A stretch of 11,991 nt of DNA, taken from contig JAJYPO010000058.1 of NCBI GenBank assembly GCA_021795275.1, positions 1-11,991 on the forward strand, in the 5' to 3' direction. Position 1 is the first letter of the stretch; every line of letters begins with the position of its first letter. The position numbers and the translations under genes were made by a program. Source of the stretch: Nitrospirota bacterium (GTDB lineage Bacteria > Nitrospirota_A > Leptospirillia > Leptospirillales > Leptospirillaceae). Of this stretch, positions 1 to 7,245 are shown piece by piece. The notes under the pieces were generated by a model. That model was given only the letters and a program-made list of their open reading frames with translations. It searched no databases and was not told the DNA's origin.

Positions 1-29
1 CCGACCCGGAAGGGCAGATGCCGTCATGA
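1..29 (+). CDS. 3' end of an unidentified upstream gene (partial)
   Basis: The frame beginning at base 3 reads DPEGQMPS and ends at a TGA at 27-29. That TGA overlaps the ATG of the next gene (26-28) in an ATGA arrangement, the usual mark of translationally coupled genes. Only eight codons are visible, so no family can be named and the reading frame is inferred from the overlap alone. Confidence 0.3.
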
Positions 30-946
30 CCGGGAGTGAGCGGCCTTTCTCCATAGGCCGTCTCCGAACCTTTCTGTCCGCCTGCGGGGAGGGCCCCTTT
101 TCCTGGCGGCACCCGGCAGCCCATCGTCTCTTCTCCGACCGTCTCTCTCTCTTCCTGTACGACACCCGCTCCGCCGGGGAGGTCCTGATGGGGGAGACGG
201 CAGACGGGGTCCTCTTCCTCCCCGTTCCCCCTCCCCCTCTTCTCCGGCCGGAGTCCAACGATCGTGACCGGGGGGAGCTTCTTGGCGCCCTTTTCCGGGA
301 GATGGCTGCCCTAAAGCCTGGAAGGCCCTCTCCCTTTCTCGAAAACTGCCCCCTGGGAGCGCTGGTCCCGGGTTCTTTCCGGATCGAACCCTCCGAACGC
401 GAATACCTGGTGGCGGTCCCGTCCCTTCTCACCCCCCGCGGGGAGGCGGGCCGAGCTCTCAGATGGGAGAGGAACCGGTTTCTCCGGGACCATCCGGAGA
501 GTGTGGTCCGCCCTGTGACCCCCCATGAGGCTCCGGACCTCCGCCGTTTTGCGGCTGAATTCGTCCGGACCCGGAGGGAGGCCGCGCCCGACGCCCTTCA
601 AGCGCTCATGGCCGAGGACATGGGGCAGGCCTTCGAGCGGGCCCTTCTTCTGGGGGCCAAAGGGGAGATCGAGGGATGGGTGCTGGAAGAGAAGGGGACT
701 CTCCTGGGGCTTCAATGGTACGGACGCTGGGAGGGGGGAGAGACTCTGGTCTGTTTTCTCGAAGCCCGGAAGACGGGGGTCTCGAACCTGGGAGGCCTCA
801 TGACCCGCCTTGTGCTCGAATCGGCAGGATCGGGGATCCGATGGGTGAATCTCATGGGAGGGGGAGGACTCGGAGGGGTGGAGCGGGCCAAACGTCTCCG
901 CCCCCATCAGCTGGTCCTTCCTCTCTTCCGGGTCTTTTCGGACTAG
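26..946 (+). CDS. DUF2156-like (GNAT-fold) protein, function unknown
   Basis: This is a 306-residue protein without obvious membrane segments or signal peptide. Its second half resembles DUF2156, the family related to the catalytic domain of phosphatidylglycerol lysyltransferases. An EYL motif at 125-128 is followed by an RWERNRFL segment at 146-153, which matches the family's K/R-R-N-x-x-x-F block. A GWVLEEKG turn lies at 217-224, and the C-terminal block VNLMGGGGLGGVERAKRLRP at 274-293 corresponds to the family's N-x-x-D/G-x-G-x-x-G-x-R-x-x-K-x-x-x-x-P motif. The first ~120 residues are less recognisable and rich in proline. The ATG at 26 overlaps an upstream stop in ATGA, and a GGAAGGG stretch lies 11 nt upstream. 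The stop overlaps that of the convergent HD gene. A tRNA- or acyl-dependent transferase role is possible by family, but the substrate cannot be read from the sequence. The family call is moderately secure. Confidence 0.6.
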   Translation: MTGSERPFSIGRLRTFLSACGEGPFSWRHPAAHRLFSDRLSLFLYDTRSAGEVLMGETADGVLFLPVPPPPLLRPESNDRDRGELLGALFREMAALKPGRPSPFLENCPLGALVPGSFRIEPSEREYLVAVPSLLTPRGEAGRALRWERNRFLRDHPESVVRPVTPHEAPDLRRFAAEFVRTRREAAPDALQALMAEDMGQAFERALLLGAKGEIEGWVLEEKGTLLGLQWYGRWEGGETLVCFLEARKTGVSNLGGLMTRLVLESAGSGIRWVNLMGGGGLGGVERAKRLRPHQLVLPLFRVFSD

Positions 947-2331
947 CTTTTCAATGCCTCTCCCTCGAGAATCTCGGCGAGGATCCGCGAGGCTCTGGGA
1001 AGGTCGGGAAGGTTTTTCCCGAAGACCCGGATGATTTCCTGCCGGACCGGGATCCCTTCCAGCATTTCCGAAAGGAGCGTCTCCCCCACCCGGCCGGAGA
1101 GGGGGTCATAGATCTCAAGGCAGGAGGCCTTCTCCTGGGCGGGATTCTCCGGGCGCGCATCCCGGCTTGCCACATCGACGGTGATCTCGCCGTCGCCTAT
1201 GGCATACCCCCTCTTTTCGGCCTCCTTCCGGAGCTCCCCGGCATCGGGAATCTTTCTCCGGCGTCCTCCGGGTCCGGTCCGGACCCGTTCGTAGACCAGC
1301 TCCCAGGCCTTTTCCCGGGCGAGGAACCGGCGCCAGCCTTCCCCGAGCCGGCGAAGGATCGGACTTCTGGCGGTGGGCCAGTCCCGGACGTGTTCCAGAA
1401 GAAAATGGTCGGTCAGGGTCCGGAAGCGGTCGAGGTCGGAGGCGGGGTCGCGGGGAAGGAGCTCCCGGAGGGTCTCCCCCAGAAGTTCCCGGAGGGCCAG
1501 GTCGAAGGCCCGGGTCGTGCGGTGGAAGTAGATCTGGGCATACATGTACCGGCGGATCTGGATGAACTGCTCGAAGACCCCGAGTCCGGCCCGGTGAAGG
1601 ACCAGGCGTCCCTTCTGGAAATGGGTGTAGTAAAGGAGGCGTTCGAGGTCCACAGGACCGGCGGAGACGCCGCACATGTAGCTGTCCCGAAGGACGTAGT
1701 CAAGGTTGTCGACGGTGAAGATCCCCGAATACAGGGGTTTGAGGGCCGCCAGGAGGGGGAGGTTCTCCGGGACCGGGTTCGGGCCCTTCCCCTTTCCGAC
1801 CAGATAGGCGATCCAGTCAGCCGAAAGGCGCTCGCCCGGGGCGAAGGCTCCGGAGAGACCACGGTCGATCCGTTCGATGACCGGCCGGAGCGGCCCCCGG
1901 ATCAGGATCTGGCTCATCTGCTCGTGGGACCGTCCGAAGCGGGGAATGCCGACATTCTCGTCGAAAAAGTGGCAGAAGGGACCGTGGCCGGTATCGTGCA
2001 GAAGGGCCGCGACCCGGAGGAGGGTTTCGAAGAAGGGAAGGGAGAAGTTCCCCGTGAGGGCCGGATAGATCTGGCGGGCAAATCGGCCGGCCACGTGCAT
2101 CGCTCCCAGGGAGTGGGAAAAGCGGGTATGTTCGGCCGAAGGGAAGACGAAACGGGCGCTCTGGAGCTGGTAGATCGACCGGAGCCGCTGGACCCAGGAA
2201 TGGTCGATCAGATCCCGTTCGGTGGTCCCGGCTGGCCCCGCCGGAGTGTCGACGAAGGAGAGATAGCCGTGGACGGGGTCGGAAACCAGGGAGATGCCGT
2301 CATACGGCAAGGAGAGAGGGGAATCGGGCAT
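943..2331 (-). CDS. HD-superfamily phosphohydrolase (SAMHD1/dGTPase-like, COG1078 type)
   Basis: Counting from the ATG at 2331 (462 residues), the protein opens with the DPVHGYL segment (18-24) typical of this family. The metal-binding HD signature follows: H68 in EHTRFSHS, the H112-D113 pair in LLHDTGHGPFCHFFDE, and an aspartate in TVDNLDYVLRDS (about 207-217). These residues bind divalent metal and hydrolyse phosphoester or triphosphate bonds. Relatives include dNTP triphosphohydrolases, but the substrate here is unknown. The frame stays open to a TTG at 2367, but that codon lies in the 3' strand of the rnpB P1 helix. The ATG at 2331 is preferred: it lies about 24 nt past the RNA and has a GAAGGA ribosome-site candidate, although its 12-nt spacing is long. 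The gene lies directly downstream of rnpB with no visible terminator between. Its stop shares CTAG with the convergent gene. Confidence 0.88.
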   Translation of the reverse strand: MPDSPLSLPYDGISLVSDPVHGYLSFVDTPAGPAGTTERDLIDHSWVQRLRSIYQLQSARFVFPSAEHTRFSHSLGAMHVAGRFARQIYPALTGNFSLPFFETLLRVAALLHDTGHGPFCHFFDENVGIPRFGRSHEQMSQILIRGPLRPVIERIDRGLSGAFAPGERLSADWIAYLVGKGKGPNPVPENLPLLAALKPLYSGIFTVDNLDYVLRDSYMCGVSAGPVDLERLLYYTHFQKGRLVLHRAGLGVFEQFIQIRRYMYAQIYFHRTTRAFDLALRELLGETLRELLPRDPASDLDRFRTLTDHFLLEHVRDWPTARSPILRRLGEGWRRFLAREKAWELVYERVRTGPGGRRRKIPDAGELRKEAEKRGYAIGDGEITVDVASRDARPENPAQEKASCLEIYDPLSGRVGETLLSEMLEGIPVRQEIIRVFGKNLPDLPRASRILAEILEGEALKS

Positions 2332-2355
2332 CAGGGAGATCTGTCCTTCGGATTT

Positions 2356-2735
2356 CGGATCCGGCAAAGAACGGTCATAAGCCGAGTTCTGTCGAGGGTG
2401 GCCATTACTCTGGGACCAGGGTTACCCCAGGCCTCAAGCGACCTTACCCGGAGGCGTGGGCCGGGCCGGCCTTCCGCATGACTGCGAGCCTCCCTATTTG
2501 GTCTTGCACCGGGCGGGGTTTACCATGCCGTCTCCGTCACCGGAGACGCGGTGAGCTCTTACCTCGCCTTTTCACCCTTACCGGACAAAAGTCCGGCGGT
2601 TTGTTTTCTGTGGCACTGTCCTTCCTGTCGCCAGGACTGGGTGTTACCCAGCGCCCTGCCCTTTGGTGCTCGGACTTTCCTCCCGGATCCCGCAAGGGTC
2701 CGGGCGGCCACCTGCCCGTCTTTGGTCCGGATCCG
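2356..2735 (-). ncRNA. rnpB: RNase P RNA, bacterial type A
   Basis: This is the catalytic RNA of RNase P, which removes 5' leaders from pre-tRNAs. All universal blocks are present in order on the minus strand: GGAGGAAAGTCCGAGCACC (about 2665-2684), CAGAAAACAAACCGCC (about 2595-2610), AGGTAAGAGCTCACC (2550-2564), GCAAGACCAAATAGGG (2492-2507) and ACAGAACTCGGCTTA (2378-2392). A GGT at 2522-2524 in the L15 position would pair with the tRNA CCA end. The ends are set by P1: CGGATCCGG at 2727-2735 pairs with its complement at 2356-2364 and continues through CAAAGA and CGG, giving about 18 bp. P2 is GGTGGCC (2706-2712) with GGCCACC (2398-2404). The size of ~380 nt is normal for type A. I see no consensus promoter just upstream, so the RNA may be processed from the longer rpoD-side transcript. 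The ends are accurate to a few bases. Confidence 0.97.
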
Positions 2736-2764
2736 AATTGCGAAGGAAGCCTGACCCCCCAGGC

Positions 2765-3523
2765 TCAACTCCTTGGAGAGACATCCTCCATGAAAAGCCA
2801 TCGCTGGCAATGGAGACACGGGACGATCTTCTGGCGTTTCTTGACCTCGGTCAGCGTCCGGGGCGGCAAGGTCATCCGGCAGACCTCGCAGGTCCCGTTC
2901 AGGATGCGGGAGACCACCAGGCCGTTCCTGTGGGACTGGCGGAGGCGTGTGTACTGCTGGAAGAGGGGATCGGGGAACTGGTCCGCAAGCAGGGCCTTTT
3001 CCTCCTCGAGACCCCGGATCCGGTCCATCCGGGAGCCGCTCTCTTCCCCGGCGGCTGTCCGGAAGGCCTCCAGCTCCTCCTGCTTTGCCGCAATATCCTT
3101 CTCCCGCTCCTTCAGCGCCTTTTCGAGGGTCTCCTGGGTCTCCATGATCCGGAGGATCTCGTCCTGGAGGCGTTCGACCTCGTCGCGGCGGAACTCCATC
3201 TCGGCCAGATAGGCCTGGATTTCCCGGGAATGCTTGAGTTCCTTGTTCTTTTTCTTGTTCTCGGAGATGATGTGTTCGTTGGTCCGGAGATCCTCCTCCC
3301 GGTCGCGCCGATCCCGGGCCAGCCGGAGGATCTCGTTCTTCTCGGACTCCATGAGCTGTGCCAGGACCTCGAGACTCTCTTCCCTCTTTTGCAGGGCGTC
3401 GCGGCTTGCCTCGATTTCCTGGGTGATGTGGGCCAATTCGCTGTCGATCGACTGCAACCGATAAACCAGGGCCAGCGTGTCCTGGACCGAATGTCCCACG
3501 TCCAAGTGACCTATCCTTTCCAT
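2765..3523 (-). CDS. Coiled-coil protein with C-terminal C4 zinc ribbon (CT398 / zf-RING_7 type)
   Basis: Residues ~20-185 of this 252-residue protein are almost continuously charged heptad-like sequence (many E, K, R and L), predicting a long helical hairpin. The C-terminus carries a zinc ribbon with C212-x2-C215 (TCEVC) and C236-x2-C239 (CLHC), and the last residues are MEDVSPRS. This architecture matches the widespread CT398-like family, whose biochemical role is poorly defined; nucleic-acid or protein-scaffold functions have been suggested. The frame extends to a TTG at 3571, but that part translates the T arm of the tRNA gene (peptide MVPGSNPGG) and is an artefact. The start chosen is ATG 3523, only 14 nt after the tRNA CCA end and with a poor ribosome site. 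TTG 3505, preceded by AAAGGA at 8 nt, is a serious alternative. The gene sits between the tRNA and rnpB, and I see no promoter of its own. Confidence 0.88.
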   Translation of the reverse strand: MERIGHLDVGHSVQDTLALVYRLQSIDSELAHITQEIEASRDALQKREESLEVLAQLMESEKNEILRLARDRRDREEDLRTNEHIISENKKKNKELKHSREIQAYLAEMEFRRDEVERLQDEILRIMETQETLEKALKEREKDIAAKQEELEAFRTAAGEESGSRMDRIRGLEEEKALLADQFPDPLFQQYTRLRQSHRNGLVVSRILNGTCEVCRMTLPPRTLTEVKKRQKIVPCLHCQRWLFMEDVSPRS

Positions 3524-3537
3524 CTCTTTAGTTTGTA

Positions 3538-3612
3538 TGGTGGGCCCACCAGGATTCGAACCTGGAACCAACCGGTTATGAGCCGGCAGCTCTGCCGTTG
3601 AGCTATAGGCCC
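3538..3612 (-). tRNA. tRNA with CAU anticodon, probably tRNA-Ile2 (lysidine-modified)
   Basis: A complete 75-nt cloverleaf is encoded, including the 3' CCA (3538-3540). The acceptor stem is GGGCCTA/TGGGCCC, the anticodon stem is GCCGG/CCGGT (one G-U pair) with loop CTCATAA, and the T arm is CCAGG-TTCGAAT-CCTGG. The anticodon CAT lies at 3578-3580. CAU can be initiator Met, elongator Met or Ile2. The acceptor has C4-G69 and C5-G68, the pairs known to favour the lysidine synthetase TilS, and there is no initiator-type mismatch at 1-72. I therefore favour tRNA-Ile2 reading AUA over elongator Met. It lies 21 nt after the rpoD stop with no terminator or promoter between, so it is probably excised from the rpoD transcript by RNase P. 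Confidence 0.95.
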
Positions 3613-3633
3613 ATTCGTGAATGCCTTCCCCTC

Positions 3634-5406
3634 CTACCAGTCCAGGAAACTCTTGAGGTGGTTGCTCCGGCTCGGGTGGCGGAGCTTTCTAAGGGCCTTG
3701 GCCTCGATCTGCCGGATCCGTTCGCGGGTCACGTCGAAGTCCTGGCCAACCTCCTCCAGGGTGTGGTCGGTGGACTCCCCGATGCCGAACCGGAGCCGGA
3801 TCACCTTTTCCTCCCTGTCTGTCAGGGACGAGAGGGCCTGGCCGATCTTTTTCACCAGGTCGTACCGGACCGCCGAGTCAATCGGAGAGATCGTCTTCTT
3901 GTCCTCGATGAAATCCCCCAGATGGCTATCTTCTTCCTCTCCGATCGGAGTTTCAAGAGAAATCGGTTCCCGCGCGATCTTCAGAACCCGCCGGACCTTG
4001 TCCACCGGCATCTGCATCTCCTTGGCCAGCTCCTCGGGGAGCGGCTCCCGCCCGAGTTCCTGGACGAGGTGGCGGCTTGTCCGGATCAGCTTGTTGATGG
4101 TTTCGATCATGTGCACGGGGATCCGGATCGTCCTGGCCTGGTCGGCGATCGCCCGGGTGATGGCCTGGCGGATCCACCAGGTGGCGTAGGTCGAAAACTT
4201 GAAGCCCCGCTTGTATTCGAACTTGTCCACCGCCTTCATCAGGCCGATGTTTCCTTCCTGAATGAGGTCGAGGAACTGGAGGCCCCGGTTGGTGTAGCGC
4301 TTGGCGATGGAGACGACGAGCCGGAGGTTCGCCTTGATGAGCTCGGCTTTTGCCTCCCGGACCTTCTCCTCTCCCCGGAATATCTGCTGGAGGCTTTCCT
4401 TGGCCTCGGAGGGGGAGAGCAGGGTTTCGACCTCGAGGTGGGCAATCCGGTCGTGGGCCTGGGCAAACTGTTCGTAAAGCTCCCGCTTTTCCGGCTCGAA
4501 GGAGGGCTCCTCCGTGCCGTCTCCCAGGCGCCGGAGAATCTCGTCCCGGGTGTGCCCGATCTTTCGCCGGGAATGTTCGAGCAGGCGTTCGGTTTCTTCG
4601 AACTGGCCCACCACGTCCCGCAGTTTCTCCACCAAAATATCGATCTGCTTCTGCTGGAGATGCATCTCCAGGATGACCTCGACCACCTCGTGGCGGATCT
4701 TCCGGAGGCGTTCCCTCAGGGCCCGCTTCTTCGACTGGTCCTTGAGGACCTTCTTCATCTCCTGGGAGATCTCGTTCATCTTCTGGAACTGCTCCTCGAT
4801 GCGCGAGGACTGGGCGATGAAGGTCTCGGTCGCCTCGCGGAGGGCCGGAGACTTCCCTTCCTCGGACTCCTCCTCCTCGTCCACGTCGACTACGTCGCGG
4901 ATGCCGATCACGCCGGTCTGGACACGGTCCCGGAGGCCAAGAATGCTCTGGATGGAGAGGGGAATGCCGAAAAGGAAGGAAAAGACCTCGGTCTTTCCCT
5001 CTTCGATCCGCTGGGCGATCCGGATCTCTCCGTCCCGGGTGAGAAGGGGGACCGATCCCATCTCCTTGAGGTAGAGGCGGACGGGGTCGTCGGTCCGGAC
5101 GGCGGCGGACAGGGCGGCCTCATGGGCCTCCTCCGCATCCTCTTCGGACTCGAGTCCCAAGGTCTCGAGCTCCTCGAAGATCTCCTCTTCCTCGCCCTCC
5201 ATCTCTCCGAACTCGCCCTGTTCCGACTCGTCTCCCACGATGTCGATGTTCATATCCCCGAAGTAGGTCAGGATCGAGTCCATCTCCTCCGAGTCCACCG
5301 CCTCTGTGGGAAGGGCGTGGTTGAGTTCGTCATAGGTCAGATATCCGCGTTCTTTTCCAAGGTTGATCAGATCCTTCATTTCGCTGATTCGTTCGTTCTT
5401 GGCCAT
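3634..5406 (-). CDS. rpoD: Primary RNA polymerase sigma factor (sigma-70)
   Basis: The 590-residue product has all group 1 sigma regions. Region 1.1 lies near 8-55. An acidic linker follows at 56-98. Region 1.2 is [19 protein letters not shown] at 106-124. A non-conserved, largely helical and charged insert runs from ~140 to 350. Regions 2.1-2.4 run ~355-430 and include [20 protein letters not shown] and the aromatic promoter-melting stretch [18 protein letters not shown]. Region 3 runs ~430-510. Region 4 runs ~520-590, with the helix-turn-helix [20 protein letters not shown] that contacts the -35 box. It directs core polymerase to housekeeping promoters. The ATG at 5406 has a strong AGGGGAG ribosome site (5412-5418), which overlaps the TAG stop of dnaG ten bases away, indicating coupled translation. 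The order rpsU-yqeY-dnaG-rpoD is the classic macromolecular-synthesis arrangement. No terminator is visible before the tRNA. Confidence 0.98.
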   Translation of the reverse strand: MAKNERISEMKDLINLGKERGYLTYDELNHALPTEAVDSEEMDSILTYFGDMNIDIVGDESEQGEFGEMEGEEEEIFEELETLGLESEEDAEEAHEAALSAAVRTDDPVRLYLKEMGSVPLLTRDGEIRIAQRIEEGKTEVFSFLFGIPLSIQSILGLRDRVQTGVIGIRDVVDVDEEEESEEGKSPALREATETFIAQSSRIEEQFQKMNEISQEMKKVLKDQSKKRALRERLRKIRHEVVEVILEMHLQQKQIDILVEKLRDVVGQFEETERLLEHSRRKIGHTRDEILRRLGDGTEEPSFEPEKRELYEQFAQAHDRIAHLEVETLLSPSEAKESLQQIFRGEEKVREAKAELIKANLRLVVSIAKRYTNRGLQFLDLIQEGNIGLMKAVDKFEYKRGFKFSTYATWWIRQAITRAIADQARTIRIPVHMIETINKLIRTSRHLVQELGREPLPEELAKEMQMPVDKVRRVLKIAREPISLETPIGEEEDSHLGDFIEDKKTISPIDSAVRYDLVKKIGQALSSLTDREEKVIRLRFGIGESTDHTLEEVGQDFDVTRERIRQIEAKALRKLRHPSRSNHLKSFLDW

Positions 5407-5416
5407 TCATTCTCCC

Positions 5417-7165
5417 CTAATAGGCTTGTTGCCTGCCGGCCCCGGCTCCCTGTGTCCGGAGATTTACGGGACGGGCATTTTTCCGCGAGAGGCGGCGGAT
5501 CGCCGTAGTGACGTCGTCGAGGCGCACCTGCCGGGACCCCGGGTCCGAGGGCAGGTCGTACCATTGTTTCCAGAGAAAGGCGTCCATCCTGAGAAGGTCG
5601 TGGAGCGATGCGGAGGGGTCGTTTTCCAGGGTCCAGAGACCATCGAGAATTCCCGAGAGGGAGGGGTCGTCGATGAAGGAAAAGTCCTCACGTTTCCAGA
5701 GCTCCTTCGGATGGGGGGTCCCTCCGTCGACCCAGAGTCGCGCCAGTTCGACGAGGATGTTCCGCCAGGCCAGCCCCCGGTTATTCATGTTCGCGGGATC
5801 GGGGTCGGCCTTTTTCGCCGTCTCCCGGGCAGGAGCGGACTCTGCCTTGAGAAGCTGCATGGCCAGAAGGTCCTTCATGATGTCGAGAAGGATGGCGCCG
5901 CGTTCCAGCAGCTGTTCCTGGACCTCAAGATCAGGAAAGGCCCGGACCATGGAAAGGAAATCGGCGACGAGGGAGGATTTCCCCTCTCCTCCGCGATCCT
6001 TCCTGACCCTGGCGATGGAGGCGGCGAGCCAGTCGAGGACAAAATCCCCCATCGGCAAGGCCGCCTCAAGGGCTCGTCTGACCCCCGAAGCCCCTTCCCG
6101 GACGATCCACTGGTCGGGATCCGTCCCGTCGGGGAGCCACACGGCCCGGAACTGGAGGTCGGGATCCCAGAGGAACCGGCTGATGATCCGGACGGCGGCA
6201 TCCCGTCCCGCGCGGTCTCCGTCGAAGAGGAGGATGACCTCCCGGGCATGCCGCTTGAGGAGGGAGACATGGGCGGGGCCCAGGGCCGTCCCCAGCGGCG
6301 CCACCACACCGCCGATTCCTTCCTGCGAAAGACGCATCACGTCGAAATATCCCTCGACCACCAGGGCCCGTTCCTCCCTCTTCAGGGCCTCCGCCGCCTG
6401 GTCGAGACCGAAGAGGATCTCCCGTTTCCGGAAGTAGGGGGATTCGGCCGAATTCAGGTATTTCGGGAAGCGGGAGCCGGGCTCGATCAGTCGTCCCCCG
6501 AATCCCGAAGGAGCCTGTCCCGGCCTCTCCCGGATCGGGATCATGATCCGGTTCCGGAAGAGGTCCCCCGTCCGCTCTCCCCCGGTCGCCGCGTCCCGGC
6601 GGATCATGCCGGCCTCTTCGAGGATCTCCGCCATCCCGGCCGCCGCCCCTCCCGAAGTCTCCCGGTTGGTTTTTAAGGCGGCAAAAAGGACGGAGGATCC
6701 ATTGGCCCAGCCCAGGGAGAACCGCCCTATGGACTCCTCGGTCAGTCCGCGGGTCTCCAGAAGATAGCGCCGGGCCTCCAGTCCTTCCGGAGCGGCCAGG
6801 GCCTTCCGGTAGATCCCTTCGGCGAAAAGCATGGCCTGCCGGAAGCGTTCCCGGCGATCCCTGTCCTCCGCCGTTCCCCGCTCAGGCACAGGAATGCCGG
6901 CCAGGGCCGCAAGGTGACGCACCGCCTCGCCGAAAGACTTGTGCTCAAGTTTTTCGACCAGGCGAAAGACGTCTCCTCCGGCATGGCATCCAAAGCAGTA
7001 GTAGAGCTGTTTGTCGGGATCAATCTGAAACGAGGGGGATTTTTCGTCATGGAACGGGCAGAGCCCCACCCATTTTTGTCCGCGTTTTCGGAGGTTGACA
7101 TAGCGCGAGGCAACCTCTGCCAGATCGGTTGCGCGCCGGACTGACTCAACCCATTCATCCGCCAT
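5417..7165 (-). CDS. dnaG: DNA primase
   Basis: DnaG makes the RNA primers for lagging-strand and origin replication and docks on the DnaB helicase. Counting from ATG 7165 there are 582 residues, almost the E. coli length. The N-terminal zinc-binding domain has C36-P-F-H39 and C57-F-G-C60. The RNA polymerase core includes RFPKYLNSAESPYF (232-245). The TOPRIM metal site is E271 (VVEGYFDV) with D315 and D317 (LLFDGDRAGRD). Residues ~370-582 form the helical helicase-binding region. The frame is open for 49 more codons up to 7312, but these overlap the 3' end of yqeY and match nothing in primases. The start MADEWVESVRRATDLAEVAS aligns with usual primase N-termini. Its ribosome site is weak (GGA at 7 nt), in keeping with low primase expression in this operon type. 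There is a 68-nt gap after yqeY and a 14-nt link to rpoD. Confidence 0.97.
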   Translation of the reverse strand: MADEWVESVRRATDLAEVASRYVNLRKRGQKWVGLCPFHDEKSPSFQIDPDKQLYYCFGCHAGGDVFRLVEKLEHKSFGEAVRHLAALAGIPVPERGTAEDRDRRERFRQAMLFAEGIYRKALAAPEGLEARRYLLETRGLTEESIGRFSLGWANGSSVLFAALKTNRETSGGAAAGMAEILEEAGMIRRDAATGGERTGDLFRNRIMIPIRERPGQAPSGFGGRLIEPGSRFPKYLNSAESPYFRKREILFGLDQAAEALKREERALVVEGYFDVMRLSQEGIGGVVAPLGTALGPAHVSLLKRHAREVILLFDGDRAGRDAAVRIISRFLWDPDLQFRAVWLPDGTDPDQWIVREGASGVRRALEAALPMGDFVLDWLAASIARVRKDRGGEGKSSLVADFLSMVRAFPDLEVQEQLLERGAILLDIMKDLLAMQLLKAESAPARETAKKADPDPANMNNRGLAWRNILVELARLWVDGGTPHPKELWKREDFSFIDDPSLSGILDGLWTLENDPSASLHDLLRMDAFLWKQWYDLPSDPGSRQVRLDDVTTAIRRLSRKNARPVNLRTQGAGAGRQQAY

Positions 7166-7199
7166 AGTGCGATCCGATCGATTGGTGCTGGTCTCGTCC

Positions 7200-7245
7200 C
7201 TGGGTCCCATCAGAGGATCCGGAAGGACATTGCCTAGGACCCCAG
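7200..7245 (-). other. Possible RNA hairpin across the yqeY stop and the yqeY-dnaG gap
   Basis: On the minus strand CTGGGGTCC (7237-7245) can pair with GGACCCAG (7200-7207): 8 bp with one bulged G, around a ~29-nt loop that includes the yqeY stop. No T-tract follows, so it does not look like an intrinsic terminator. It could be an RNA-processing or partial attenuation element between ribosomal-protein-side genes and primase, as known in some macromolecular-synthesis operons, or chance in GC-rich DNA. Confidence 0.25.

Noticed and set aside
676..2481. 601-codon plus-strand open frame opposite the HD gene
   Set aside because: It is antisense to a well-supported HD phosphohydrolase and also runs into rnpB. 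Long antisense frames are expected with GC-rich codon use, and its product is low-complexity P/G/E/R sequence with no family motif.
2340..2740. Repeated CCGGATCC/GGATCC strings considered as a DNA repeat family or binding site
   Set aside because: In rnpB they form the P1 helix, and elsewhere (for example 3013-3022, 3711-3720) they fall in Arg/Ile/Asp codons of GC-rich genes.
2749..2764. GCCTG-6 nt-CAGGC hairpin after the zinc-ribbon stop, considered as a terminator
   Set aside because: The stem is only 5 bp and no T-tract follows on the minus strand, so it is too weak to call.
2736..2800. Possible rnpB promoter (TTGAGC near 2762-2767)
   Set aside because: No acceptable -10 hexamer lies at 16-18 nt spacing.
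2478..3601. Plus-strand frames across rnpB and the zinc-ribbon gene
   Set aside because: They read the complement of a structural RNA and of a supported coding gene.
3598..5508. 636-codon plus-strand open frame opposite rpoD
   Set aside because: It is the antisense shadow of rpoD; the translation is rich in L, D, V and H with no recognisable domain, while the minus strand gives unmistakable sigma-70 regions.
5363..6676. 437-codon plus-strand open frame opposite dnaG
   Set aside because: It is antisense to the primase core and has no ribosome site or family motif.
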